Source: Colletes latitarsis
Taxonomy: Eukaryota > Arthropoda > Insecta > Hymenoptera > Colletidae
Assembly (NCBI RefSeq): GCF_051014445.1
Contig: NW_027488370.1
Span: 12,462,001-12,526,000, forward strand
Reading direction: 5' to 3'
DNA: 64,000 bases
Positions 1-12,639 of this stretch are shown here, one piece after another. Both the position numbers and the translations under genes were made by a program. How positions within the stretch are numbered: the stretch's first letter is position 1; the number at the start of each line of letters is the position of its first letter. The notes beneath the pieces were generated by a model. It was given only the letters and a program-made list of their open reading frames with translations. It had not been told where the DNA came from and did not search any database.

Positions 1-504
1 CTCAGTGTGGCACCACATTACTACAGAATCCAAACTCGAAAAAGCCCAGAATCTGGCCATCAAGTATGAGAAATATGCGAAAGTACGAGCCTGATGAGAG
101 CAAATCCCAGGCCTAACCCAGACATAACATGCGTTATCCTCTAAAATATTGATCGAAAACAGGTTTAATGGTCTGTTTCAGTGTGGTACCACATTACTAC
201 CTGATCCAATCCAGAAAAAGCCCAGGATCTGTTCAACAAGTATGTGAAGAACGCGGAAATATGACCCTGATGAGGGCAAACCCCGGGCCTAACCTAGACC
301 TAACATGAGTTATCCCCAAATATATTGATCGAAACCAGGCTTAATGGACTGTTTCAGTGTGCTACCACATTACTACGTGATCCAAACCAGAAAAACCCAG
401 AATCTGTTCAACATGTATGTGGAAAATGCGAAAGTATGTGTCTGATGAGGGGAAATCCCAGGCCTAACCTAGACAGAACATGCGTTATCCTCTAAAATAT
501 TGAT
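1..504 (+). repeat. Opening monomers, mixed modules
   Basis: These are almost three monomers with phase marks at 13, 189 and 365. The first has the GAATCTGGCCATCAAG module; the next two have GTTCAACA modules, with TCTGTTTCAACAAG-type and TCTGTTCAACATG-type variants. The block is similar to 4.80-5.34 kb, where the same module order and the rare AACATGAGTTATCC spelling recur. The array clearly continues to the left of the window. Confidence 0.8.
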
Positions 505-625
505 GAGAAATATGCGAATTTATGAGCCTGATTTGGGCAAATCCTAGACATAACCCAGATCTAACATGCGTTATCCTCTAAAATATTTATCAAGACCAGG
601 TTTAATTGAATGTTTCAGTGTGGTA
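365..625 (+). repeat. Monomer plus 85-bp truncated monomer (91-bp deletion)
   Basis: The phase marks at 365 and 626 are 261 bp apart, which is 176 + 85. The cause is visible at 497-512: TAAAATATTGAT is followed directly by GAGAAATATGCG, which belongs about 91 bp further on in a normal monomer. Only about 2 bp (AT) are shared at the join, so it looks like an illegitimate join and not a homologous one. It is the largest monomer truncation I found in the window. Sequence to the right (505 on) matches 2265 on, where the join is absent. Confidence 0.85.
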
Positions 626-1077
626 CCACAATACTACGGGATCCAAACCAGAAAAAGCCCAGAATCTGGCCACCGAGTACGAGAAATATGCGAAAGTGCG
701 AGCCTGATCAGGGCAAATCCCAGACCTGTCCGAGACCTAACTTCCGTTGTCCTCTAAAATATTGATCGAAACCAGGTTTAATGGACTGTCTCAGTGTGGT
801 ACCACATTACTACTTGATCCAATCCAGAAAAAGCCCAGAATCTGGCCATGAATTATGAGAAATATGCGAAAGTACGAGCCTGATGAGAGTGAATCCCAGG
901 CCTAACCTAGACATAACATGTGTTATCCTCTAAAATATTGATAGAAACCAGGTTAAATGGACTGTCTCAGTGTGGCAACACATTACTACAGAATCCAAAC
1001 TAGAAAAAGCCCAGAATCTGGCCATCAAGTATGAGAAATATGCGAAACTACGAGCCTGATGAGAGCAAATCCCAGAC
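505..1077 (+). repeat. Block repeated at 2265-2837 (10-mer offset), copy 1
   Basis: From GAGAAATATGCGAATTTATGAG onward this block matches 2265-2837 at an offset of exactly 1,760 bp (10 x 176). Only a few differences are visible by eye, for example CTCTAAAA against CTCCAAAA and GGCAACAC against GGCACCAC. The match stops near 1077, where this copy reads GACCTACCCC and the other GGCCTAACCTAG. Because the left end coincides with the 91-bp deletion join, that deletion probably arose when or after this block was copied here. Confidence 0.8.
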
Positions 1078-2120
1078 CTACCCCAGACCTAACATGCGTT
1101 ATCCTCTAAAATATTTATCAAGACCAGGTTTAATTGAATGTTTCAGTGTGGTACCACATTACTACGTGATCCAAACCAGAAGAAACCCAGGATCTGTTCA
1201 ACATGTATGTGGAAAATGCGAAATTATGTGCCTGATTAGGGCAAATCCTAGACATTACCCAGATCTAACATGCGTTATCCTCTAAAATATTTATCAAGAC
1301 CAGGTTTAATTGAATGTTTCAATGTGGTACAACAATACTACGTCATCCAAACCAGAAAAAACCCAGGATCTGTTCAACATGTATGTGGAAAATGCGAAAT
1401 TATGTGCCTGATTAGGGCAAATCCTAGACCTATCCCAGACCTAACTTGCGTTGTCCTCTAAAATATTGATCGAAACCAGGTTAAATGTACTGTTGCAGTG
1501 TGGTACCACATTACTACGTGATCCAATCCTGAAAAAGCCCAGTATCTAGCCATGAAGTATGAGAAATATGCGAATTTATGAGCCTGATTTGGGCAAATCC
1601 TAGACATAGCCCAGATCTAACATGCGTTATCCTCTAAAATATTTATCAAGACCAGGTTTAATTGAATGTTTCAGTGTGGTACCACAATACTACAGGATCC
1701 AATCTAGAAAAAGCCCAGAATCTGGCCATGAACCATGAGGAATATGCGAAAGTACGAGCCTGATGAGAGCAAATCCCAGACCTAACCATGACCTAACATG
1801 CGTTATTCTCTAAAATATTGATCGAAACCAGGTTTAATGGACTGTTTCAGTGTGGTACCACATTACTACGTGATCCAAAACAGAAAAAACCCAGGGTCTG
1901 TTCAGCAAGTATGTGAAAAACGCGAAACTATGAGCCTGATGAGGGCAAATCCCAGACCTATCCCAGACCCAACATGCGTTATCCTCTAAAACATTTATCA
2001 AGACCAGGTTTAATTGAATGTTTCAGTGTGTTACCACATTGCTACGTGATCCAAACCACAAAAAACCCAGGATCCGTTCAACAAGTATGTGAAGAATGCG
2101 AAAGTATGTGTCTGATGAGG
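820..2120 (+). repeat. Long dispersed block, copy 1 (also at 6.1 and 16.7 kb)
   Basis: The same ordered set of monomers recurs at +5,283 bp (6103-7098) and +15,836 bp (16656-17955), i.e. about 30 and 90 monomers away. Diagnostic spellings shared by the copies include CATTACCCAGATC, AATGTGGTAC-ACAATAC and CATGAACCATGAGGAATATG. This copy and the 16.7-kb copy extend further right than the 6.1-kb copy, through the CCAAAACAGAAAAAACCC and CAGACCCAACATGCG monomers. The overlapping open frames here are repeat-phase artefacts. Confidence 0.8.
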
Positions 2121-2264
2121 GCAAATCCCAGGCCTAACCTAGACAGAACATGCGTTATCCTCTAAAATATTGATCGAAACTAGGTTTAATTTACTGTTTC
2201 AGTGTGGTACCACATTACTACGTGATCCAATCCTGAAAAAGCCCAATATCTAGCCATGAAGTAT

Positions 2265-2837
2265 GAGAAATATGCGAATTTATGAGCCTGATTTGGGCAA
2301 ATCCTAGACATAACCCAGATCTAACATGCGTTATCCTCTAAAATATTTATCAAGACCAGGTTTAATTGAATGTTTCAGTGTGGTACCACAATACTACGGG
2401 ATCCAAACCAGAAAAAGCCCAGAATCTGGCCACCGAGTACGAGAAATATGCGAAAGTGCGAGCCTGATCAGGGCAAATCCCAGACCTGTCCGAGACCTAA
2501 CTTCCGTTGTCCTCTAAAATATTGATCGAAACCAGGTTTAATGGACTGTCTCAGTGTGGTACCACATTACTACTTGATCCAATCCAGAAAAAGCCCAGAA
2601 TCTGGCCATGAATTATGAGAAATATGCGAAAGTACGAGCCTGATGAGAGTGAATCCCAGGCCTAACCTAGACATAACATGTGTTATCCTCCAAAATATTG
2701 ATAGAAACCAGGTTAAATGGACTGTCTCAGTGTGGCACCACATTACTACAGAATCCAAACTAGAAAAAGCCCAGAATCTGGCCATCAAGTATGAGAAATA
2801 TGCGAAACTACGAGCCTGATGAGAGCAAATCCCAGGC
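2265..2837 (+). repeat. Block repeated at 505-1077, copy 2
   Basis: This is the second copy of the 10-mer-offset block. Unlike copy 1 it is preceded by an intact monomer (AGCCATGAAGTATGAG), so it shows the undeleted arrangement. It includes the GCCACCGAGTACGAG variant, which is otherwise nearly always GAGTATGAG and so marks the pair as recently related. Confidence 0.8.
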
Positions 2838-3040
2838 CTAACCTAGACATAACATGCGTTGTCCTCTAAAATATTGATCGAAACCGGGTTTAATGGACTG
2901 TTTCAGTGTGGTACCACATTACTACCTGATCCAATCCAGAAAAAGCCCAGGATCTGTTCAACAAGTATGTGAAGAACGCGGAAATATGACCCTGATGAGG
3001 GCAAATCCCGGGCCTAACCTAGACCTAACATTAGTTATCC

Positions 3041-3920
3041 TCAAATATATTGATCGAAACCAGGTTTAATCGACTGCTTCAGTGTGATACCACATTACTA
3101 CCTGATCCAAACCAGAAAAATACCCAGGATCTGTTCAACATGTATGTGGAAAATGCGAAAGTATGTCTCTGATGAGGGCAAATCCCAGGCCTAACCTAGA
3201 CAGAACATGCGTTATCCTCTAAAATATTGATCGAAACTAGGTTTAATTTACTGTTTCAGTGTGGTACCACATTACTACGTGATCCAATCCTGAAAAAGCC
3301 CAGTATCTAGCCATGAAGTATGAGAAATATGCGAATTTATGAGCCTGATTTGGGCAAATCCTAGACATAACCCAGATCTAACATGCGTTATCCTCTAAAA
3401 TATTTATCAGGACCAGGTTTAATTGAATGTTTCTGTGTGGTACCACAATACTACGGGATCCAAACCAGAAAAAGCCCAGAATCTGGCCACCGAGTATGAG
3501 AAATATGCGAAAGTGCGAGCCTGATCAGGGCAAATCCCAGACCTATCCGAGACCTAACTTCCGTTGTCCTTTAAAATATTGATCGAAACCAGGTTTAATG
3601 GACTGTCTCAGTGTGGTACCACATTACTACCTGATCCAATCCAGAAAAAACCCAGAATCTGGCCATGAATTATGAGAAATATGCGAAAGTACGAGCCTGA
3701 TGAGAGTAAATCCCAGGCCTAACCTAGACATAACATGTGTTATCCTCTAAAATATTGATAGAAGCCAGGTTAAATGGACTGTCTCAGTGTGGCACCACAT
3801 TACTACAGAATCCAAACTAGAAAAAGCCCAGAATCTGGCCATCAAGTATGAGAAATATGCGAAACTACGAGCCTGATGAGAGCAAATCCCAGACCTACCC
3901 CAGACCTAACATGCGTTATC
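3041..3920 (+). repeat. 5-mer local tandem duplication, copy 1
   Basis: CTCAAATATATTGATCG begins a five-monomer block here that repeats 881 bp later. Shared markers are TAATCGACTGCTTCAG, GTTTCTGTGTGGTACC and TTCCGTTGTCCTTTAAAA. One left module reads TTATCAGGACC here but TTATCAAGACC in copy 2. A third, close version occupies about 11302-12180, starting at the same CTCAAATA word. Confidence 0.8.
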
Positions 3921-4800
3921 CTCAAATATATTGATCGAAACCAGGTTTAATCGACTGCTTCAGTGTGGTACCACATTACTACCTGATCCAAACCAGAAAA
4001 ATACCCAGGATCTGTTCAACATGTATGTGGAAAATGCGAAAGTATGTGTCTGATGAGGGCAAATCCCAGGCCTAACCTAGACAGAACATGCGTTATCCTC
4101 TAAAATATTGATCGAAACTAGGTTTAATTTACTGTTTCAGTGTGGTACCACATTACTACGTGATCCAATCCTGAAAAAGCCCAGTATCTAGCCATGAAGT
4201 ATGAGAAATATGCGAATTTATGAGCCTGATTTGGGCAAATCCTAGACATAACCCAGATCTAACATGCGTTATCCTCTAAAATATTTATCAAGACCAGGTT
4301 TAATTGAATGTTTCTGTGTGGTACCACAATACTACGGGATCCAAACCAGAAAAAGCCCAGAATCTGGCCACCGAGTATGAGAAATATGCGAAAGTGCGAG
4401 CCTGATCAGGGCAAATCCCAGACCTATCCGAGACCTAACTTCCGTTGTCCTTTAAAATATTGATCGAAACCAGGTTTAATGGACTGTCTCAGTGTGGTAC
4501 CACATTACTACCTGATCCAATCCAGAATAAGCCCAGAATCTGGCCATGAATTATGAGAAATATGCGAAAGTGCGAGCCTGATGAGAAGAAATCCCAGGCC
4601 TAACCTAGACATAACATGTGTTATCCTCTAAAATATTGATAGAAACCAGGTTAAATGGACTGTCTCAGTGTGGCACCACATTACTACAGAATCCAAACTA
4701 GAAGAAGCCCAGAATCTGGCCATCAAGTATGAGAAATATGCGAAACTACGAGCCTGATGAGAGCAAATCCCAGACCTACCCCAGACCTAACATGCGTTAT
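3921..4800 (+). repeat. 5-mer local tandem duplication, copy 2
   Basis: This is the second copy of the five-monomer block. It differs from copy 1 at single bases (CCAGAATAAGCCC against CCAGAAAAAACCC; GAGAAGAAATCCC against GAGAGTAAATCCC). It is followed by a further GATAGAAACCAGGTTAAATGG monomer, which starts the next mixed stretch. Confidence 0.8.
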
Positions 4801-6102
4801 CCTCTAAAATATTGATAGAAACCAGGTTAAATGGACTGTCTCAGTGTGGCACCACATTACTACAGAATCCAAACTAAAAAAAGCCCAGAATCTGGCCGTC
4901 AAGTATGAGAAATATGCGAAAGTACGAGCCTGATGAGAGCAAATCCCAGACCTTCTCCAGACCTAACATGCGTTATCCTCTAAAATATTGATCGAAACCA
5001 GGTTTAATGGACTGTTTCAGTGTGGTACCACATTACTACCTGATCCAATCCAGAAAAAGCCCAGGATCTGTTCAACAAGTATGTGAAGAACGCGGAAATA
5101 TGACCCTGATGAGGGCAAATCCCGGGCCTAACCTAGACCTAACATGAGTTATCCTCAAATATATTGATCGAAACCAGGCTTAATGGACTGTTTCAGTGTG
5201 CTACCACATTACTACGTGATCCAAACCAGAAAAAACCCAGAATCTGTTCAACATGTATGTGGAAAATGCGAAAGTATGTGTCTGATGAGGGCAAATCCCA
5301 GGCCTAACCTAGACAGAACATGCGTTATCCTCTAAAATATTGATCGAAACCAGGTTTAATGGACTGTTTCAGTGTGCCACCACATTACTACGTGATCCAA
5401 TCCTGAAAAAGCCCAGTATCTAGCCATGAAGTATGAGAAATATGCGAATTTATGAGCCTGATTTGGGCAAATCCTAGACATAACCCAGATCTAACATGCG
5501 TTATCCTCTAAAATATTTGTCAAGACCAGGTTTAATTGAATGTTTCAGTGTGGTACCACAGTACTACGGGATCCAAACCAGAAAAAGCCCAGAATCTGGC
5601 CACCGAGTATGAGAAATATGCGAAAGTGCGAGCCTGATCAGGGCAAATCCCAGACCTATCCCAGACCTAACTTGCGTTGTCCTCTAAAATATTGATCGAA
5701 ACCGGGTTTAATGGACTGTTTCAGTGTGGTACCACATTACTACCTGATCCAATCCAGAAAAAGCCCAGGATCTGTTCAACAAGTATGTGAAGAACGCGGA
5801 AATATGACCCTGATTAGGGCAAATCCCGGGCCTAACCTAGACCTAACATTAGTTATCCTCAAATATATTAATCGAAACCAGGTTTAATCGACTGCTTCAG
5901 TGTGGTACCACATTACTACCTGTTCCAAACCAGAAAAATACACAGGATCTGTTCAACATGTATGTGGAAAATGCGAAAGTATGTGTCTGATGAGGGCAAA
6001 TCCCAGGCCTAACCTAGACAGAACATGCGTTATCCTCTAAAATATTGATCGAAACTAGGTTTAATTTACTGTTTCAGTGTGGTACCACATTACTACGTGA
6101 TC
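4801..6102 (+). repeat. Mixed monomers between named blocks
   Basis: Seven to eight monomers resembling parts of 1-504 and 2.85-3.2 kb in order. The stretch includes the CAACATGTATGTGGAAAATG module and the AACATTAGTTATCC spelling. There is no gene and no non-satellite base. The CAGGATCTGTTCAACATG copies carry the TGTGCTACCACA form of the palindrome. Confidence 0.75.
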
Positions 6103-7098
6103 CAATCCTGAAAAAGCCCAGAATCTGGCCATGAATTATGAGAAATATGCGAAAGTACGAGCCTGATGAGAGTGAATCCCAGGCCTAACCTAGACATAAC
6201 ATGTGTTATCCTCCAAAATATTGATAGAAACCAGGTTAAATGGACTGTCTCAGTGTGGCACCACATTACTACAGAATCCAAACTAGAAAAAGCCCAGAAT
6301 CTGGCCATCAAGTATGAGAAATATGCGAAGTTACGAGCCTGATGAGAGCAAATCCCAGACCTACCCCAGACCTAACATGCGTTATCCTCTAAAATATTTA
6401 TCAAGACCAGGTTTAATTGAATGTTTCAGTGTGGTACCACATTACTACGTGATCCAAACCAGAAGAAACCCAGGATCTGTTCAACATGTATGTGGAAAAT
6501 GCGAAATTATGTGCCTGATTAGGGCAAATCCTAGACATTACCCAGATCAAACATGCGTTATCCTCTAAAATATTTATCGAGACCAGGTTTAATTGAATGT
6601 TTCAATGTGGTACCACAATACTACGTGATCCAAACCAGAAAAAACCCAGGATCTGTTCAACATGTATGTGGAAAATGCGAAATTATGTGCCTGATTAGGG
6701 CAAATCCTAGACCTATCCCAGACCTAACTTGCGTTGTCCTCTAAAATATTGATCGAAACCAGGTTAAATGTACTGTTTCAGCGTGGTACCACATTACTAC
6801 GTGATCCAATCCTGAAAAAGCCCAGTATCTAGCCATGAAGTATGAGAAATATGCGAATTTATGAGCCTGATTTGGGCAAATCCTAGACATAACCCAGATC
6901 TAACATGCGTTATCCTCTAAAATATTTATCAAGACCAGGTTTAATTGAATGTTTCAGTGTGGTACCACAATACTACAGGATCCAATCTAGAAAAAGCCCA
7001 GAATCTGGCCATGAACCATGAGGAATATGCGAAAGTACGAGCCTGATGAGAGCAAATCCCAGACCTAACCATGACCTAACATGCGTTATTCTCTAAAA
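6103..7098 (+). repeat. Long dispersed block, copy 2
   Basis: This matches 820-1815 at an offset of 5,283 bp (30 monomers plus 3 bp). The landmark AACCATGAGG is at 1731 and at 7014. Similarity ends near 7098, where this copy changes to GAAACTAGGTTTAATGGG and the others continue GAAACCAGGTTTAATGGAC. Confidence 0.8.
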
Positions 7099-7267
7099 TA
7101 TTGATCGAAACTAGGTTTAATGGGCTGTTTCAGTGTGGTACCACATTACTACGTGATCCAAACCAGAAAAATACCCAGGATCTGTTCAACAAGTATGTGA
7201 AGAACGCGGAAATATGACCCTGATGAGGGCAAATCCCAGACCTATCCCAGACCTAACTTGCGTTATC

Positions 7268-8496
7268 CACTAAAATATTGATCGAAACCAGGTATAATCG
7301 ACTGTTTCGGTGTGGTGCCACATTACTACCTGATCCAAACCAGAAAAATACTCAGGATCTGTTCAACAAGTATGTGGAGAACGCGAAAATATGACCCTGA
7401 TGAGGGCAAATCCCAGACCTATCCCAGACCTAACTTGCGTTATGCACTAAAATATTGATCGAAACCGGGTTTAATGGACTGTTTCAGTGTGGTACCACAT
7501 TACTACGTGATCCAAACCAGAAGAATACCTAGGATCTGTTCCACAAGTATGTGGAGAATGCGAAAGTATGTGTCTGATGAGGGCAAATCCCAGGCCTAAC
7601 CAAGATCTAACATGCGTTATCCTCAAAAATATTGATCGAAACCAGGTTTAATGGACTGTTTCAGTGTGCTACCACATTACTACGTGATCCAAACCAGAAA
7701 GAACCCAGGATCTGTTCAACAAGTATGTGGAGAATGCGAAAGTATGTGTCTGATGAGGGCAAATCCCAGGCCTAACCTAGACCTAACATGCGTTATCCTC
7801 TAAAATATTTATCAAGACCAGGTTTAATTGAATGTTTCTGTGTGGTACCACAATACTACGGGATCCAAACCAGAAAAAGCCCAGAATCTGGCCATGAACC
7901 ATGAGGAATATGCGAAAGTACGAGCCTGATGAGGGCAAATCCCGGGCCTAACCTAGACCTAACATGCGTTATCCTCAAAAATATTGATCGAAACCAGGTT
8001 TAATCGACTGTTTCAGTGTGGTGCCACATTACTACCTGATCCAGACCAGAAAAATACCCAGGATCTGTTCAACAAGTATGTGAAGAACGCGAAAATATGA
8101 CCCTGATGAGGGCAAATCCCAGACCTATCCCAGACCTAACTTGCGTTATCCACTAAAATATTGATCGAAACCGGGTTTAATGGACTCTTTCAGTGTGGTA
8201 CCACATTACTACGTGATCCAAACCAGAAGAATACCTAGGATCTGTTCAACAAGTATGTGGAGAATGCGAAAGTATGTGTCTGATGAGGGCAAATCCCGGG
8301 CCTAACCAAGATCTAACATGCGTTATCCTCAAAAATATTGATCGAAACCAGGTTTAATGGACTGTTTCAGTGTGCTACCACATTACTACGTGATCCAAAC
8401 CAGAAAGAACCCAGGATCTGTTCAACAAGTATGTGGAGAATGCGAAAGTATGTGTCTGATGAGGGCAAATCCCAGGCCTAACCTAGATAGAACATG
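7268..8496 (+). repeat. 4-mer tandem duplication (period 706 bp)
   Basis: The block at about 7268-7790 repeats at about 7974-8496, 706 bp away (four monomers plus 2 bp). Both copies have GGTGCCACATTACTACCTG, then TATSCACTAAAATATTG, then AGAAGAATACCTAGGATC, then CAGAAAGAACCCAGG in the same order. They differ at scattered single bases, for example GTTCCACAAG against GTTCAACAAG. Confidence 0.75.
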
Positions 8497-8689
8497 CGTT
8501 ATCCTCTAAAATATTGATCGAAACCAGGTTTAATGGACTGTTTCAGTGAGCTACCACATTACTACGTGATCCAAACCTGAAAAACCCCAGGATCCGTTCA
8601 ACAAGTATGTGAAGAATGCGAAAGTATGTGTCTGATGAGGGAAAATCCCAGGCCTAACCTAGACCTAACTTGCGTTATCCTCTAAAATA

Positions 8690-9380
8690 TTGATCGATAC
8701 TAGGTTTAATTTACTGTTTCAGTGTGGTACCACATTACTACGTGATCCAATCCTGAAAAAGCCCAGTATCTAGCCATGAAGTATGAGAAATATGCGAATT
8801 CATGAGCCTGATTTGGGCAAATCCTAGACATAACCCAGATCTAACATGCGTTATCCTCTAAAATATTTATCAAGACCAGGTTTAATTGAATGTTTCAGTG
8901 TGGAACCACAATACTACGGGATCCAAACCAGAAAAAGCTCAAAATCTGGCCACCGAGTGCGAGAAATATGCGAAAGTGCGTGCCTGATCAGGGCAAATCC
9001 CAGACCTATCCCAGACCTAACTTGCGTTCTCCTCTAAAATATTGATCGAAACCAGGTTTAATGGACTGCTTCAGTGTGGTACCACATTACAACCTGATCC
9101 AATCCAGAAAAAGCCCAGGATCTGTTCAACAAGTATGTGAAGAACGCGGAAATATGACCCTGATGAGGGCAAATCCCGGGCCTAACCTAGACCTAACATG
9201 AGTTATCCTCAAAGATATTGATCGAAACCAGGTTTAATGGACTGTTTCAGTGTGCTACCACATTACTACGTGATCCAAACCAGAAAAAACCCAGGATCTG
9301 TTCAACAAGTATGCGGAAAATGCGAAAGTATGTGTCTGATGAGGGCAAATCCCAGGCCTAACCTAGACAGAACATGCGTT
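8690..9380 (+). repeat. Four-monomer block also present at 22.59-23.27 kb
   Basis: Unusual spellings shared only with 22.59-23.27 kb mark this block: GCCACCGAGTGCGAG, TTGCGTTCTCCTC, CACATTACAACCTG and CTCAAAGATATTGATCG. The two are about 13.9 kb apart (79 monomers minus 7 bp). That separation with such close agreement shows copying over long range within the array. Confidence 0.75.
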
Positions 9381-9609
9381 ATCCTGTAAAATATTGATCG
9401 CAACCAGGTTTAATGGACTCTTTCAGTGTGCTACCACATTACTACGTGATCCAAACCAGAAAACACCCAGGATCCGTTCAACAAGTGTGTGAAGAGTGCG
9501 AAAGTATGTGTCTGATGAGGGAAAATCCCAGGCCTGACCTAGACCTAACATGCGTTACCCTCGAAAATATTTATCAGTACCAGGTTTAATTGAATGTTTC
9601 AGTGTGGTA

Positions 9610-9764
9610 CCACATTTCTACGTGATCCAAACCAGAAAAAGCCAGGGATCTGTTCAACAGGTATGTGAAAAATGCGAAAATATGACCCTGATGAGGGCAA
9701 ATCCCAGACCTATCCCCTAAAATATTGATCGAAACTAGGTCTAATTTACTGTTTCAGTGTGGTA
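9610..9764 (+). repeat. 155-bp monomer with a 21-bp deletion
   Basis: The phase marks at 9610 and 9765 are 155 bp apart. At 9711-9725 the text reads CCTATCCCCTAAAATATTG. The usual run from CAGACCTAAC through GCGTTATCCT is missing, 21 bp in all. The word TATCC stands at both ends of the missing part in normal monomers, so slippage between these short direct repeats explains it with one C/T difference. Confidence 0.9.
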
Positions 9765-11301
9765 CCACATTACTACCTGATCCAATCCTGAAAAAGCCCA
9801 GTATCTGGCCATGAAGTATGAGAAATATGCGAATTTATGAGCCTGATTTGGGCAAATCCCAGACCTATCCCAGATCTAACATGCGTTATCCTCTAAAATA
9901 TTTATCAAGACCAGGTTTAATTGAATGTTTCAGTGTGGTACCACAATACTACGGGATCCAAACCAGAAAAAGCCCAGAATCTGGCCACCGAGTATGAGAA
10001 ATATGCGAAAGTGAGAGCCTAATCAGGGCAAATCCCAGACCTATCCCAGACCTAACTTGCGTTGTCCTCTAAAATATTGATCGAAACCAGGTTTAATGGA
10101 CTGTTTCAGTGTGGTACCACATTACTACCTGATCCAATCCAGAAAAAGCCCAGAATCTGGCCATGAACCATGAGGAATATGCGAAAGTACGAGCCTGATG
10201 AGAGCAAATCCCAGACCTAACCATGACCTAACATGCGTTATTCTCTAAAATATTGATCGAAACCAGGTTTAATGGACTGTTTCAGTGTGGTACCACATTA
10301 CTACGTGATCCAAAACAGAAAAAACCCAGGATCTGTTCAGCAAGTATGTGAAAAACGCGAAACTATGAGCCTGATGAGGGCAAATCCCAGACTTATCCCA
10401 GACTCAACATGCGTTATCCTCTAAAACATTTATCAAGTCCAGGTTTAATTGAATGTCTCAGTGTGGTACCACATTACTACGTGATCCAAACCACAAAAAA
10501 CCCAGGATCCGTTCAACAAGTATGTGAAGAATGCGAAAGTATGTGGCTGATCAGGGAAAATCCCAGGCCTAACCTAGACCTAACATGCGTTACCCTCAAA
10601 AATACTGATCGAAACCAGGTTTAATCGACTGTTTCAGTGTGGTACCACATTACTACGTGATCCAAACCAGAAAAATACCCAGGATCTGTTCAACAAGTAT
10701 GTGAAGAACGCGGAAATATGACCCTGATGAGGGCAAATCCCGGGCCTAACCTAGACCTAACATGCGTTATCCTCAAAAATATTGATCGAAACCTGGTTTA
10801 ATCGACTGTTTAAGTGTGGTGCCACATTACTGCCTGATCCAAACCAGAAAAATACCCAGGATCTGTTCAACAAGTATGTGAAGAACGCGAAAATATGACC
10901 CTGATGAGGGCAAATCCCAGACCTATCCCAGACCTAACCTGCGTTATCCACTAAAATATTGATCGAAACCGGGTTTAATGGACTGTTTCAGTATGGTACC
11001 ACATTACTACGTGATCCAAACCAGAAGAATACCCAGGATCTGTTCAACAAGTATGTGGAGAATGCGAAAGTATGTGTCTGATGAGGGCAAATCCCAGGCC
11101 TAACCAAGATCTAACATGCGTTATCCTCAAAAATATTGATCGAAACCAGGTTTAATGGACTGTTTCAGTGTGCTACCACATTACTACATGATCCAAACCA
11201 GAAAGAACCCAGGATCTGTTCAACAAGTATGTGGAAAATGCGAAAGTATGTGTCTGATGAGTGCAAATCCCAGGCCTAACCTAGACAGAACATGCGTTAC
11301 C
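9765..11301 (+). repeat. Mixed monomers, partly matching the long dispersed block
   Basis: About 10.14-10.57 kb repeats the CATGAACCATGAGG, CCAAAACAGAAAAAACCC and GACTCAACATGCG monomers seen near 1.73-2.16 kb and 17.56-17.95 kb. The rest has GAAGAACGCG and GGAGAATGCG modules in an order like 7.3-8.5 kb. No gene is present. Confidence 0.7.
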
Positions 11302-12180
11302 CTCAAATATATTGATCGAAACCAGGTTTAATCGACTGCTTCAGTGTGGTACCACATTACTACCTGATCCAAACCAGAAAAATACCCAGGATCTGTTCAA
11401 CATGTATGTGGAAAATGCGAAAGTATGTGTCTGATGAGGGCAAATCCCAGGCCTAACCTAGACAGAACATGCGTTATCCTCTAAAATATTGATCGAAACT
11501 AGGTTTAATTTACTGTTTCAGTGTGGTACCACATTGCTACGTGATCCAATCCTGAAAAAGCCCAGTATCTAGCCATGAAGTATGAGAAATATGCGAATTT
11601 ATGAGCCTGATTTGGGCAAATCCTAGACATAACCCAGATCTAACATGCGTTATCCTCTAAAATATTTATCAAGACCAGGTTTAATTGAATGTTTCTGTGT
11701 GGTACCACAATACTACGGGATCCAAACCAGAAAAAGCCCAGAATCTGGCCACCGAGTATGAGAAATATGCGAAAGTGCAAGCCTGATCAGGGCAAATCCC
11801 AGACCTATCCGAGACCTAACTTCCGTTGTCCTTTAAAATATTGATCGAAACCAGGTTTAATGGACTGTCTCAGTGTGGTACCACATTACTACCTGATCCA
11901 ATCCAGAAAAAGCCCAGAATCTGGCCATGACTTATGAGAAATATGCGAAAGTACGAGCCTGATGAGAGTAAATCCCAGGCCTAACCTAGACATAACATGT
12001 GTTATCCTCTAAAATATTGATAGAAACCAGGTTAAATGGACTGTCTCAGTGTGGCACCACATTACTACAGAATCCAAACTAGAAAAAGCCCAGAATCTGG
12101 CCATCAAGTATGAGAAATATGCGAAAGTACGAGCCTGATGAGAGCAAATCCCAGACCTACCCCAGACCTAACATGCGTTA
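11302..12180 (+). repeat. Third version of the 3-4.8 kb 5-mer block
   Basis: This begins with the same CTCAAATATATTGATCG word as 3041 and 3921 and keeps the same five-monomer order. That order includes TTTCTGTGTGGTACC and TTCCGTTGTCCTTTAAAA, then the GGTTAAATGGACTGTCTCAG monomer. Small changes are visible (ACATTGCTACG, GTGCAAGCC). Confidence 0.75.
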
Positions 12181-12639
12181 TCCTCTAAAATATTTACCAA
12201 GACCAGGTTTAATTGAATGCTTCAGTGTGGTACCACATTACTACGTGATCCAAACCAGAAGAAACCCAGGATCTGTTCAACATGTATGTGGAAAATGCGA
12301 AATTATGTGCCTGATTAGGGCAAATCCTAGACATTACCCAGATCTAACATGCGTTATCTTCTAAAATATTTATCAAGACCAGGTTTAATCGACTATTTCA
12401 GTGTGGTACCACATTACTGCGTGATCCAAACCAGAAAAATACCCAGGATCTGTTCAACAAGTATGTGAAGAACGCGGAAATATGACCCTGGTGAGGGCAA
12501 ATCCCGGGCCTAACCTAGACCTAACATGCGTTATCCTCAAAAATATTGATCGAAACCAGGTTTAATCGACTGCTTCAGTGTGGTACCACGTTACTACCTG
12601 ATACAAACCAGAAAAATACCCAGGATCTGTTCAACAAGT

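Noticed and set aside
566..757. A 63-codon open frame beginning MRYPLKYLSRPGLIEC, repeated with changes across the window on the + strand
   Set aside because: It is the satellite monomer read in one phase. It spans the monomer join, overlaps the next copy in another frame, has no independent conservation and depends on a single module variant that removes a stop. The same holds for the frames on the - strand, such as 2570-2788 and 51656-51946.
7445..7475. Possible CENP-B box in TTGATCGAAACCGGGTT
   Set aside because: The mammalian box needs TTCG, four bases, A, two bases, then CGGG. Here the spacing between TCG and CGGG is too short, and most monomers have CAGG, not CGGG.
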